A stretch of DNA of 58,635 nt from [Clostridium] symbiosum (lineage in GTDB: Bacteria; Bacillota; Clostridia; Lachnospirales; Lachnospiraceae): positions 1 through 58,635 of the forward strand of contig JAETSN010000022.1 in assembly GCA_021769625.1 (NCBI GenBank). Reading direction: 5' to 3'. A model generated the notes under the pieces. It saw only the letters and a list, made by a program, of their open reading frames with translations. It was not told where the DNA came from and searched no databases. This document shows positions 15,110 through 22,267 of the stretch, in pieces. Position numbers and translations under genes: made by a program. Positions within the stretch are counted from its first letter, which is position 1, and every line of letters starts with the position of its first letter.

Positions 15110-15970
15110 CTAAATTCCAAACTGCTTTCTTACCATTTCCACTTCTTTCAGTGTACAGCCTATGGATTCCGCTATCGCCTTATCATCTGTCTCTCCATCC
15201 TGTACCTTTTTGAAAATAAGAGCCGCATGTTTTATACCTTTCTCCACCCCAATCTCTTCTCCATTTTCTAAAAGTACCTGGTCATAAACTTCCTGATCAA
15301 ACTCATAGACACTCATCTCTACAATCTCCTCCTTATTTTTCTTAAAAAAATCCGTAAGGATATTCTCCGAAATACACTCATTCACCGCCTGATGCACCGC
15401 TTCTTCCAATTTCACCCCGGCGTCTCTCTTATCCCTGACTTTTCCCACAAAAGCCATATATCCTTGCAGGCTTTCACATTTCGCCAACAGTTCCCCGTTA
15501 CAGCCCGGATTGATATTAATTGTAGTAACGATCAGCTCAAGTTCCGGTTCTTTTTCCTCTCCGGAAAATAGATCCGAAAGCCTGCAAGCCGCCCTCTCCG
15601 GCTGCTCTGCAGTTCCATTATAGAACACCACAAACCTCGGTGCCGGAATCGTCACATTCGTTGTCCGGTGCAGTCTGCCGGGCGGCGTTATCTTTTTCAG
15701 TTCTTCTGTCACATAATACAAATTCCTGAGCGGCATGTTCGGATTGACGTTTGCCTGCTGCTCGTACAAATTTAATGTGGAATCTATCACAAACGCCGCG
15801 TCATTCCGCATCTTCATGCAGATTGCCTCCTCCAAAGTGACTACCTCCAGCTCATCCTCCTTCTCATAGTTTGTCCCGTTCATCGCATTGTACAGGGAAA
15901 GCAGGTTTTTCTTATCCCGGTACAAAAGGCAGAACACGTTGTCCTTATGGTTTCTTGCTGCATTTTACAT
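15110..15970 (-). pseudogene. Rpn-family PD-(D/E)XK nuclease gene, nonsense at codon 2
   Basis: The reading frame encodes a Rpn/transposase-like nuclease: LLSLYNAMNGTNY, a middle with MRNDAAFVID and LNLYEQQANVNPNMPLR, then FVVFYNG, and a C-terminal helix-turn-helix-like DDKAIAESIGCTLKEVEMVRK. AAAGGAG stands at normal distance before an ATG at 15968-15970, but the next codon (15965-15967) is TAA. With AAA instead of TAA the protein would read MKNAARNHKDNVFCLL, which fits the family. A GTG eleven codons further in might rescue a shortened product. Rpn proteins are DNA nucleases linked to recombination and phage defence. A terminator follows the stop. Confidence 0.75.
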
Positions 15971-16222
15971 AACAGTTTCTCCTTTCCGCAGGAGAAAGCA
16001 TATGTCATCTTCTATTCTCCCGCTCTTCACTTGATTTGATTAAATGTGAATTAAAGCAGGATTTCAAAGATGCCTTCCGGCTCGATGTGGTCAAAAGATA
16101 ACCACTTGAATGAATTTAAAGAATATACTTATGAAAATATCTGCTTTTATCTGACTATAACATGGTATGCGGTTTCTTTCAAGACTAAATATCTAAAAGT
16201 CTTGGTTTATTTATTTTCAGAC
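15971..16222. other. Rpn upstream region, no gene
   Basis: No coding sequence was seen. The part around 16065-16170 is similar to 19400-19500 upstream of the second rpn copy (shared TGCCTTCCG, GTGGTCAAAAG-like and GACTATAACATG segments), so the rpn duplication included its upstream region. Confidence 0.5.
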
Positions 16223-16270
16223 AAAAGCGGCAAAATCCCCATCTCTTCCTTCCGTGGAAATTTCGCCGCT
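16223..16270 (-). terminator. Terminator of the module 2 target operon
   Basis: On the minus strand AGCGGCGAAATTTCC pairs with GGGGATTTTGCCGCT and is followed by TTTGTC. It is nearly the same hairpin as 13186-13235. Confidence 0.8.
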
Positions 16271-16333
16271 GTCCTTGCTTAATCATCGTTATAAAATATC
16301 ATATTCCTGCTCATTCATAAATCCATCTCTCAA

Positions 16334-17008
16334 TCAGGATTCCAGGCTCTCCAAAAAGGTCCAAGCCAAATCATCGTGCAGGATATACTCTGACATCTTC
16401 TTTATATGGTCCGAGAAAAAATTCAGCAATTTATTTCCCCACAGGACAAGTTCCATCATCTTGATATCCCTACTGTCTTTGAATACATCCACGGTAAACC
16501 TTTCCGCTTTCGTCCAGTCCATCCTTCTGTTCGCAAACTGATCCCAGCTTGGCGGCTCTTCATTTAGTTCTCCTGTATAACCATTATATTTTGCCAACGC
16601 ACAGGACAGGCTTAATGTATGATAAGAACCAAGCGAATCGCCTGTGCCCTGTCCCATTTCATCCGCATAACTGCACAGTGCAAACATTTCCATTTCTGTC
16701 GCATTTCGGGGATCTATCTTGCTGATATCAATATTATATACTTCCCTTTTCCCTCCTACGCCTGATATGATCTGGATAATCGGGTTATCGGGTGTAGAGC
16801 TTTCCGGAAGCATGGCGATCAGCCCATAACCCATTCCTCCTTCACCCGCAACCACTGCTAGATTTAAATGCTTTCCTTTTTCTTCCTTTTCAGCCTTTGT
16901 CACGGCGTTGCCAAAACTTTTATCCTCGCCCTGTGACCCCGGAACTTTTTTGTTCATAGGGGTTTTTTGGTAATCGTATCTGCCATACGGCGTACTTGTC
17001 ACCTGCAT
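16334..17008 (-). CDS. Uncharacterised protein of ECF module 2
   Basis: 224 residues from the ATG at 17008. AGGAGG lies 11 bases upstream and the start overlaps the previous stop codon (TAATG). Features seen are a glycine-rich stretch (VVAGEGGMGYG), then KIDPRNATEMEMFALCSYADEMGQG, a pattern I associate with uncharacterised Lachnospiraceae proteins of the DUF6033 sort (low certainty). There is no signal peptide of its own. The same frame is open upstream as far as an A7 run. A one-base slip there would join it to the signal peptide encoded at 17008-17139, giving a secreted protein. It is the last gene of the module-2 target operon. Confidence 0.6.
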   Translation of the reverse strand: MQVTSTPYGRYDYQKTPMNKKVPGSQGEDKSFGNAVTKAEKEEKGKHLNLAVVAGEGGMGYGLIAMLPESSTPDNPIIQIISGVGGKREVYNIDISKIDPRNATEMEMFALCSYADEMGQGTGDSLGSYHTLSLSCALAKYNGYTGELNEEPPSWDQFANRRMDWTKAERFTVDVFKDSRDIKMMELVLWGNKLLNFFSDHIKKMSEYILHDDLAWTFLESLES

Positions 17009-17139
17009 TACATCAAATACCTCCTGATATATAAAATTTTTTTCCTGTCCGCTGCCATTGCATTGATACTGGCACCGCAGCACATAACCACAGCTAAAGC
17101 CAACACCAGTATCTTTTTTAAACCTTTCATTTTCTTCAT
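17008..17139 (-). CDS. Short signal-peptide gene coupled to the next gene
   Basis: 43 residues: MKKMKGLKKI, a hydrophobic core (LVLALAVVMCCGASI) and a signal peptidase site after NAMA. The remainder (ADRKKILYIRRYLM) is short and basic. AAAGGAG precedes the ATG. The stop overlaps the next ATG as TAATG. Two readings are possible. It may be a real small exported basic peptide, or it may be the first part of a longer secreted protein whose frame is split at a seven-A run (17037-17043). A -1 slip there leads exactly into the downstream frame. Confidence 0.55.
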   Translation of the reverse strand: MKKMKGLKKILVLALAVVMCCGASINAMAADRKKILYIRRYLM

Positions 17140-17161
17140 CTCAATTTCTCCTTTGCAATTT

Positions 17162-17572
17162 TCACTTTGAATCCGAAGCGCTCACATACTCCCCGCGCCC
17201 GTTCGCATCATACACATAGCCGCTGAATGACAAAGTAAACTTATGTCCTGCCGTTACTGTGGAACTCTTTGTCTCAGAACAATTCGCTCCATTGACGGAT
17301 ATAGCCCATACGCCAACATTGGTTCCCGTCGTATTATCGACAAGTTTCAGTGTTCCGGTTATTTTGGATGTACCTGATTTTCCCGTAACCGTCAATGAAG
17401 ATTTTGCCGTATTTCCGGAAATCTGTAAATTCGTTTTTACTGTATCCGCATTATCCCAGTATGGCTGAATTCCCGCCGCCTGTACCGACACTTTAGCGAT
17501 GCCAAAACACACAAAAAACGCCAGCAACAATATTGTGATGCTTCTCTTTATGCTCTTTTTCATGCTTTCCAT
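17162..17572 (-). CDS. Secreted protein, MESMKK type (ECF module 2)
   Basis: 136 residues. It has a signal peptide (MESMKKSIKRS, a hydrophobic core to about residue 27, SVQA cleavage site) and a mature part of about 105 residues. The mature part is rich in Thr, Ser, Gly and Asn with alternating beta-strand texture (KSSLTVTGKSGTSKITGTLKLVD), suggesting a small extracellular beta-sandwich. GGAGGTG lies 9 bases before the ATG. The gene starts just after an ECF-type promoter, shares its leader with the 14061-14270 gene, and is followed at 22 bases by the signal-peptide gene. Function unknown; likely a direct target of the adjacent sigma factor. Confidence 0.75.
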   Translation of the reverse strand: MESMKKSIKRSITILLLAFFVCFGIAKVSVQAAGIQPYWDNADTVKTNLQISGNTAKSSLTVTGKSGTSKITGTLKLVDNTTGTNVGVWAISVNGANCSETKSSTVTAGHKFTLSFSGYVYDANGRGEYVSASDSK

Positions 17573-17588
17573 TCTTCTCTCACCTCCT

Positions 17589-17636
17589 CCCTCTACTTAT
17601 AAAACAATCAAACCGGCTAAAACCTTACAGGATTTT
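17589..17636 (-). promoter_or_regulatory. ECF-type promoter, module 2 target operon
   Basis: On the minus strand CTGTAAGGTTTT, 13 bases, then GTTTTATAAGTAGAGG. The region is almost identical to 14287-14333 but with a better -10-like block. Confidence 0.8.
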
Positions 17637-17644
17637 CCAAAAAA

Positions 17645-18337
17645 TTATTTTTTTACTTTTATTCCGTCCTTTATTTTAAATATCTCCTCCTCAGTAACAT
17701 CCGCAGTCAAAGAAAATGTAAGTCCTTCTTTTGACCTCCACAGCATCGAATGGCCCCCATCTTCAAATTTGACCAGAAGCACCTCATTTCCTTCCTCATC
17801 CTGTATCACCGATATTTCACTGTGTTCATTGTCATACTGATGATTACCTCCGGACGGCGAATAATCAAAAAATATCACTTTTTCTTCATCTTCACATGAA
17901 AAATAGGAAAAACTTCCTCCAAATATTTCATCGCAATCCTCCATCTCCAACTCAAACCCCTCCGGCACATACGTAAGCTCATACATCGGCACAGGTCCCG
18001 TCCACTCCGCATCCGGCATATCCACTTCCAGATGTGTGCTGTGCCATTTCACCAGCACATCCCACGCCTTCGCGATATACTCCGGATTGGTCAGGCACAG
18101 AATGATAAACAGGATCGCCGCCGCGGACAGCACGTACCTCACCACAGTCCCGATCTGATACTTCCGCCTCTGCCAACCGATCAGCCGCTTCATCCTCCGC
18201 TCAAACCCCTCCGAAAATGCCACAGGTTCCCGCAGTTCTTCCATACATTTCATGCTGTAAAGCTCCGCCTCAAACATCAGCCGGACAAGCCTCTCTATCT
18301 TCTGCTCTTTTTGATCTTTCACCATGCTATATTTCAT
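17645..18337 (-). CDS. DUF4367-type membrane anti-sigma factor (module 2)
   Basis: 230 residues. The cytoplasmic N-terminal region (1-65) is helical and charged and would hold the sigma factor. One membrane segment spans about residues 66-84 (YVLSAAAILFIILCL). The outside domain (about 110-228) begins with the ELTYVPEGFELE motif typical of DUF4367 and ends with VTEEEIFKIKDGIKV. No zinc-binding HxxxCxxC motif is present, so it is not a ZAS-type anti-sigma factor. It should hold the 18482-19042 sigma factor until an envelope signal is sensed. Its ATG keeps the ancestral GAGGGGATGCG context. A 16-bp repeat array now separates it from the sigma stop. Confidence 0.8.
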   Translation of the reverse strand: MKYSMVKDQKEQKIERLVRLMFEAELYSMKCMEELREPVAFSEGFERRMKRLIGWQRRKYQIGTVVRYVLSAAAILFIILCLTNPEYIAKAWDVLVKWHSTHLEVDMPDAEWTGPVPMYELTYVPEGFELEMEDCDEIFGGSFSYFSCEDEEKVIFFDYSPSGGNHQYDNEHSEISVIQDEEGNEVLLVKFEDGGHSMLWRSKEGLTFSLTADVTEEEIFKIKDGIKVKK

Positions 18338-18499
18338 CGCATCCCCTCTTCAATTAATCCCTTCCCCGCCTGATCCTCTCTCCGCCCGATTTCCTCTCTC
18401 CGTCCGATTTCCTCTCTCCGCCTGATCTCCTCTTCACCTGATCTTCTCTCCATCTGATCCTCCCTCCACCCGATTCCCTCTTCACCTGATTCCCTCTTC
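18336..18499. repeat. Ten 16/18-bp tandem repeats at the sigma/anti-sigma junction
   Basis: Read on the minus strand, ten units of 16 bases (two of 18) run from the sigma gene end (GAAGAGGGAATCAGGT) to the anti-sigma start (GAAGAGGGGATGCGAT). The last unit equals the junction in module 1, where sigma stop and anti-sigma start overlap as ATGA. The array thus expanded from the tail of the sigma gene, changed its last residues and broke the overlap. Many units carry a GGAGAG-like sequence. Confidence 0.85.
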
Positions 18500-19042
18500 A
18501 TCCAACGCCTCCCTCAGCTTCTCTTTCGCCCTGTGCAGCCTGACCTGCGCCGCATTCTGCGATATGCCGAGGATTTTTGCCGCTTCTTTTACCGAAAGTC
18601 CATAGTAATACCGCAGTACCAGAATATCATGGTACGCGGCAGGCAGTTCCCTCAAAAGCCGGCGGATCAGTTCCGCCTCCTCCTTCTCCACCGCCATCTC
18701 CTCCGGGAAACGCACCTTCTCTGCATTTTCTTCCTGATACAGCGCCTCCATCGCGGCATCGCTAAACAGCAGGATCCTTTTTTGTCTATGCAGCAGGTTG
18801 ATCGCCGTATTTCGGGCAATCGTAATACACAGTCCGTCCATCTCCTTCTCAGACAGCCCTTCATAGCGCCGGAATTTATCCGCCAGTTTTGCAAACGCGT
18901 CATGCACCGCATTCTCAGCCTCCTCCTTCTGACCCAGAATGCCTTGGGCAACGCAGTACATGCTCCCCCTGTTTCTTCCGTAAATCTCTATAAAATTTTT
19001 CTTTTGTTCCTCAGTCTCCAGAAGAGATAAATAAAAAAGCAT
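18482..19042 (-). CDS. ECF-type RNA polymerase sigma factor (module 2, intact)
   Basis: 186 residues. Region 2 runs from about 10 to 80 (FIEIYGRNRGSMYCVAQGILG, AVHDAFAKLA, ITIARNTAINLLHR) and region 4 from about 125 to 180 (ELPAAYHDILVLRYYYGLSVKEAAKILGIS is the helix-turn-helix core). There is no region 3, as expected for group IV sigma factors. GGGG precedes the ATG by 10 bases. An ECF-type promoter with the island motif lies directly upstream, so it is probably self-activating. The anti-sigma gene follows after a repeat array. Confidence 0.9.
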   Translation of the reverse strand: MLFYLSLLETEEQKKNFIEIYGRNRGSMYCVAQGILGQKEEAENAVHDAFAKLADKFRRYEGLSEKEMDGLCITIARNTAINLLHRQKRILLFSDAAMEALYQEENAEKVRFPEEMAVEKEEAELIRRLLRELPAAYHDILVLRYYYGLSVKEAAKILGISQNAAQVRLHRAKEKLREALDEEGIR

Positions 19043-19051
19043 GCTCTTTTT

Positions 19052-19100
19052 CCCCTCTACTTATTAAACAAATAAACACGCCAAAACCTTACAGGTTTTT
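19052..19100 (-). promoter_or_regulatory. ECF-type promoter of module 2 sigma gene
   Basis: On the minus strand CTGTAAGGTTTT, 13 bases, then GTTTAATAAGTAGAGG. It belongs to the five-member motif set. Confidence 0.8.
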
Positions 19101-19111
19101 TAAAATTTAAC

Positions 19112-19148
19112 AAAAAGACCGGAAACCCGTTTTTGGATTCCCAGTCTT
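19112..19148 (-). terminator. Terminator of module 2 rpn remnant
   Basis: AAGACTGGGAATCC pairs with GGGTTTCCGGTCTT, followed by TTTGTTA on the minus strand. Same hairpin as 15064-15100. Confidence 0.85.
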
Positions 19149-19157
19149 ACCCTTTAC

Positions 19158-19406
19158 CTAAATTCCAAACTGTTTTCTTACCATTTCCACTTCTTTCAGT
19201 GTACAGCCTATGGATTCCGCTATCGCTTTATTATCTGTCTCTCCGGCATGTATTTTTTTATAAATACGCCCTCCAAGTTCTATTCCGATAGCCACTCCAT
19301 CTTCCCGCAGTGTCTGGTCATAAACTTCCTGATCAAATTCATAGCTGCCCATTTCTACAATCTCCTCCCTGTTTTCCTTAAAAAAATCCGTAAGAACATT
19401 CTCCAT
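19158..19406 (-). pseudogene. Rpn-family nuclease, C-terminal remnant (module 2)
   Basis: The encoded segment (MENVLTDFFKENREEIVEM to EMVRKQFGI) matches the last third of the 15110 gene, including the identical final helix-turn-helix-like segment. The nuclease domain is missing. The sequence upstream (to about 19500) resembles the rpn upstream region at 16065-16170, so an internal deletion removed the front of the gene. The reading frame is open from 19436 but without a good ribosome site. Confidence 0.8.
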
Positions 19407-19531
19407 GCCTTCCGTCCTGATGTAGTCAAAAGTCAATCGTTTATATAAATTTAATAAATATATTTATTAAAATATATACTTCTCTATGACTATAACATGA
19501 AATCCAGTCCCGTTCAAGCATATGTTTCCAT

Positions 19532-21265
19532 TTAATCCCCCCCTATCTCCTCCCCCGTCACCGCATCGAAAGTCCTCTGTACCGGATACCCGTCCTCAGC
19601 CTGTTCTCCGGTGCAGATCCATACCGGCGCCACAGTGCATGCTCCGTCTTCCTCCCCGATCGTCAGAGCGCAAAGCCTTATTTCTTTTATGATAACTTTT
19701 CCCCCATCTTCCCCGTCCTGATAATTTTCCGAAATCTTTCCGACCAGTTCCTGAAAGGGAAGCAATACTTCGAACTCCTCTGTCGTCTCGAAATCCAGTA
19801 TATCGGTCACGGTCAGGCTTACCAGTCCGTCCTTTCGATAAATTCCTGTGACCGGCGCTCTGCTTTCGTCCGCCACATAGAGCGGACCGATCTCGGCTGT
19901 CCAGACCGGCAGCCCCTGACATACCTGCCATATTCGGAAAGCATAGGCTTCCTGCTCTTTCCCCCACTCGGTCCTGAAATCGACATCGCCTTCCTCAAAC
20001 CCCCATTCATAGACTCTACGGGATTCCTCGCACAGAGTGGGGGCATCCAGCGCATACGCCTGACAGGTAAACTCTCCCGGAAAAAATCCTATCCCCTCCA
20101 AAGTCTCCTGCACCTTCCGTTTCGTCTCATCTCTTGTCATAAAGTCAAGTTCCTCCGTCAGGGAATAACTTCCCGCATTATACATTGTCGTATTCCCGAC
20201 GGTATCACAGAACCCGTAAAAATAACGATCCGCTTCCGCATTGACACTGTAGGACACCTGCGCCGGGTACAGACAGAGACTGCATCCGTCCTCCGACTGA
20301 TACGCATATCCCTCCTTCTCAGCGCCGCTCCTGTCAGGCATCTCATAGGTTATTCTGTCTTCTATCTCTTTCTCCCCGAAAAACATCTCGAAAGCGGCAT
20401 CTTCATCATACGCCTGATACTGCCCTCTCGTTTTATAAAAGATCCCGTTCCGAAAAGAATCGCTGACGACCACCTCCGCATCAAAAGACAGATTATCACT
20501 CACTTCCTCCCGGTAGGAGGACGGCGCCTCCCACTCTGCCTTCTCTTTTTCCCTGATCCCGTCTTTGACCTGAAACAACTCCTCCTCCGTACTGTCAGTC
20601 CCGAGCAGCAGGAAGGTCAGTTTATCTTTTTCCGAATACCACAGCAGGCTGATGTGCCCGTCCTCCTCTTTCACGCAGAACACCTCGTTCCCCTCTTTAT
20701 CTTTTCCCCGTGATGCCGCCTCACCGTTCTGAAAATATGAATGTGCATTCGAAGATCCGTACACAAGGGATATACTCTGCTGTGTCATGGCATCGCCTTC
20801 CAAAATGTATTTAAAACAGTGGATCACGCCCTCCGTCCCGTCATACTCATTAAACATCGCCTCAAACCCCTCCGGAAGATAGGTCAGTTCATACTCCGGC
20901 ACAGCGTTCTCCTTCTCCTCCTCCGGCATATGCACATGCAGTTCCGTGTGCTTTGGATACCGGTACCATTTCACAAGCGCCTCCCAGGCCCTAACCACCC
21001 TGCCGGGATCGGTCAGGCACAAAATGACCAGAAAAACCGCTGCCGCCGACAGGATATACAAGGCTGCCTTTTTGATCTGATACCCCCGCCGCTGCCTGCC
21101 GATCAGGCGCTCCATCCTCCTGTGAAACATCTCCGAAAATTCCGCGGGCTCCCGCAGTGTTTCATCCTGTTCCATACTCTGCAATTCCGCCTCGGACATC
21201 CATCTGACCAGTTCCCTTATCTCTTCTTCATCCCGCATTTCCGACATGTTGTATCCCATTTTCAT
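19532..21265 (-). CDS. Large DUF4367-type anti-sigma factor (module 3)
   Basis: 577 residues. Residues 1-260 match the module-2 anti-sigma factor in layout: a charged cytoplasmic helix region, one membrane segment at about 68-87 (ALYILSAAAVFLVILCL), then ELTYLPEGFEAMF and a DUF4367 domain ending TEEELFQVKDGIREK. Residues 260-577 form an extra extracellular part that module 2 lacks. It has repeated aromatic and acidic segments and resembles the two-domain YycH/YycI-like or PepSY-like proteins only in general texture, so I cannot name it. The start overlaps the sigma gene by 38 bases. AAAGGTGCTTT precedes the first ATG. Confidence 0.8.
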   Translation of the reverse strand: MKMGYNMSEMRDEEEIRELVRWMSEAELQSMEQDETLREPAEFSEMFHRRMERLIGRQRRGYQIKKAALYILSAAAVFLVILCLTDPGRVVRAWEALVKWYRYPKHTELHVHMPEEEKENAVPEYELTYLPEGFEAMFNEYDGTEGVIHCFKYILEGDAMTQQSISLVYGSSNAHSYFQNGEAASRGKDKEGNEVFCVKEEDGHISLLWYSEKDKLTFLLLGTDSTEEELFQVKDGIREKEKAEWEAPSSYREEVSDNLSFDAEVVVSDSFRNGIFYKTRGQYQAYDEDAAFEMFFGEKEIEDRITYEMPDRSGAEKEGYAYQSEDGCSLCLYPAQVSYSVNAEADRYFYGFCDTVGNTTMYNAGSYSLTEELDFMTRDETKRKVQETLEGIGFFPGEFTCQAYALDAPTLCEESRRVYEWGFEEGDVDFRTEWGKEQEAYAFRIWQVCQGLPVWTAEIGPLYVADESRAPVTGIYRKDGLVSLTVTDILDFETTEEFEVLLPFQELVGKISENYQDGEDGGKVIIKEIRLCALTIGEEDGACTVAPVWICTGEQAEDGYPVQRTFDAVTGEEIGGD

Positions 21266-21803
21266 AAAGCACCTTTCTCAGCCTTTCCTTTGCCCTGTAT
21301 AATCTCGTTTCCGCTGTTTTTTTCGATATGCCGAGGATCTGTGCGATCTCTTTTACGGAGAGATCACAAAAATACCGCAAAACCAGAATATCGTGATATA
21401 TCCCGGAAAGTTCTTTTAACAGCAGCCGGATCAGCTCCGCCTGCTCTTTTTCCATCGCCATCTCCTCCGGAATACTGATGTTCCCGGCGCTTTCCCGGCT
21501 TTGCCTTTCCATATCCTCCGGCTCCAGCAGGATCTCCCTTTTCCGCTTCTCCAAAAGATCCGCCACCGTATTTTTGACGATCGTGATGCACAGGGCATCC
21601 ATCTCCCTCTCAGAGAGCCTCTCATACCGCCCGAAATGATCCGCCAGCTTCATAAATGCATCATGCACCGCATTCTCCGTCTCCTCCTTCTGCCCCAAAA
21701 AACGAAATGCAATGTGATACATCCTGTCCCTGTTCCGCTCATATATTTCCACAAACCTGTCCTTCTGTTCCTCTGTCTCCAGAAGAGATAAACCGTAAAG
21801 CAT
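21228..21803 (-). CDS. ECF-type RNA polymerase sigma factor (module 3)
   Basis: 191 residues, clearly paralogous to the module-2 factor (LSLLETEEQK, AVHDAF-KLAD, YHDILVLRY, SVKE-AQILGIS) but much diverged in the linker and region 4 tail. The C-terminal extension (QHVGNAG) runs into the anti-sigma gene, giving a 38-base overlap. The promoter upstream carries the island motif with more changes, so module 3 may recognise a slightly different sequence. Its anti-sigma partner is the large protein downstream. No MESMKK-type target operon follows it. Confidence 0.9.
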   Translation of the reverse strand: MLYGLSLLETEEQKDRFVEIYERNRDRMYHIAFRFLGQKEETENAVHDAFMKLADHFGRYERLSEREMDALCITIVKNTVADLLEKRKREILLEPEDMERQSRESAGNISIPEEMAMEKEQAELIRLLLKELSGIYHDILVLRYFCDLSVKEIAQILGISKKTAETRLYRAKERLRKVLYENGIQHVGNAG

Positions 21804-21811
21804 GCTTTTTT

Positions 21812-21861
21812 CCTCCTCTGCCTATAAAACGGATCACCGCCCAAAAACACTACAGGATTTT
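21812..21861 (-). promoter_or_regulatory. ECF-type promoter of module 3 sigma gene
   Basis: On the minus strand CTGTAGTGTTTT, 13 bases, then GTTTTATAGGCAGAGG. Same arrangement and spacing as the other four copies. Confidence 0.75.
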
Positions 21862-21873
21862 AAAAAATTTCCA

Positions 21874-21914
21874 AAAAACAAGACCGGAAACCTGTCACCC
21901 AGATTCTCAGTCTT
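21874..21914 (-). terminator. Rpn-type terminator without an rpn gene (module 3)
   Basis: AAGACTGAGAATC pairs with GGTTTCCGGTCTT followed by GTTTTTT on the minus strand. The rpn gene that precedes this hairpin in modules 1 and 2 is absent, so the hairpin marks the old module boundary. Confidence 0.75.
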
Positions 21915-21961
21915 ATCCCTGGCCTTTTCCTCAAAAGCCATAATATACTGCAGAAAAATTC

Positions 21962-21990
21962 TTGAATCTTATCCCTCCATATGTTATAGT
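21962..21990 (+). promoter_or_regulatory. Promoter of type I antitoxin RNA (copy 2)
   Basis: TTGAAT (21962-21967), a 17-base spacer and TATAGT (21985-21990), matching copy 1 at 177-205. Confidence 0.8.
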
Positions 21991-21996
21991 AAAAAA

Positions 21997-22096
21997 GGGA
22001 AAGCCAGAGAAGCGGCCTACCCCCTAAACAACAAAGCTAAAACCTCAATACGAGGTATGCCGTCACTATCGGAAGTAGTGGCGGCTATTTCTTTCC
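21997..22096 (+). ncRNA. Type I antitoxin RNA (copy 2)
   Basis: An RNA of about 100 bases is inferred from the promoter above and a terminator hairpin (GCCGTCACTA 22059-22068 with TAGTGGCGGC 22076-22085, then a T-rich run). It converges on the toxin gene and overlaps its stop codon and 3' region. Its 5' block (GGGAAAGCCAGAGAAGCGGC) is nearly the same as the 5' block of the toxin mRNA, so the locus ends form an imperfect inverted repeat. A minus-strand hairpin at 22039-22055 (CCTC, 5-base loop, GAGG, TTTT) probably ends the toxin mRNA, leaving roughly 50-60 bases of antisense overlap. Confidence 0.75.
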
Positions 22097-22183
22097 CCTG
22101 AAGATCTGATAGATCAAACCCACAAGGGCGACAATGAATATTCCAATCTGAATCAAGTCAGAATATGTAACATACATTGGCAT
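22085..22183 (-). CDS. Holin-like type I toxin, 32 residues
   Basis: The minus strand encodes MPMYVTYSDLIQIGIF followed by IVALVGLIYQIFRGKK: one membrane helix of about 20 residues and a basic tail, the classic form of small toxins annotated as putative holin-like. AGGAGGGCG lies right before the ATG, a very strong ribosome site. Two CCCTCC sequences in the leader (22202-22222) can pair with its GGAGGG and hide it. An antisense RNA gene converges from the other side. Overproduction would be expected to depolarise the membrane (family knowledge). A truncated copy lies at 293-346. Confidence 0.85.
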   Translation of the reverse strand: MPMYVTYSDLIQIGIFIVALVGLIYQIFRGKK

Positions 22184-22267
22184 CGCCCTCCTTTCTTTCG
22201 TCTGGAGGGTAGCCCCTCCGAGATGGAGGGTAAGCCGCCTTTGGCTCTCTGGTTTTCCCATACCGGG

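Noticed and set aside
19158-19436. A functional small DNA-binding protein
   Set aside because: Its sequence equals the last third of the Rpn gene at 15110 and its front end is fused to a non-coding upstream region, so a deletion remnant is more likely.
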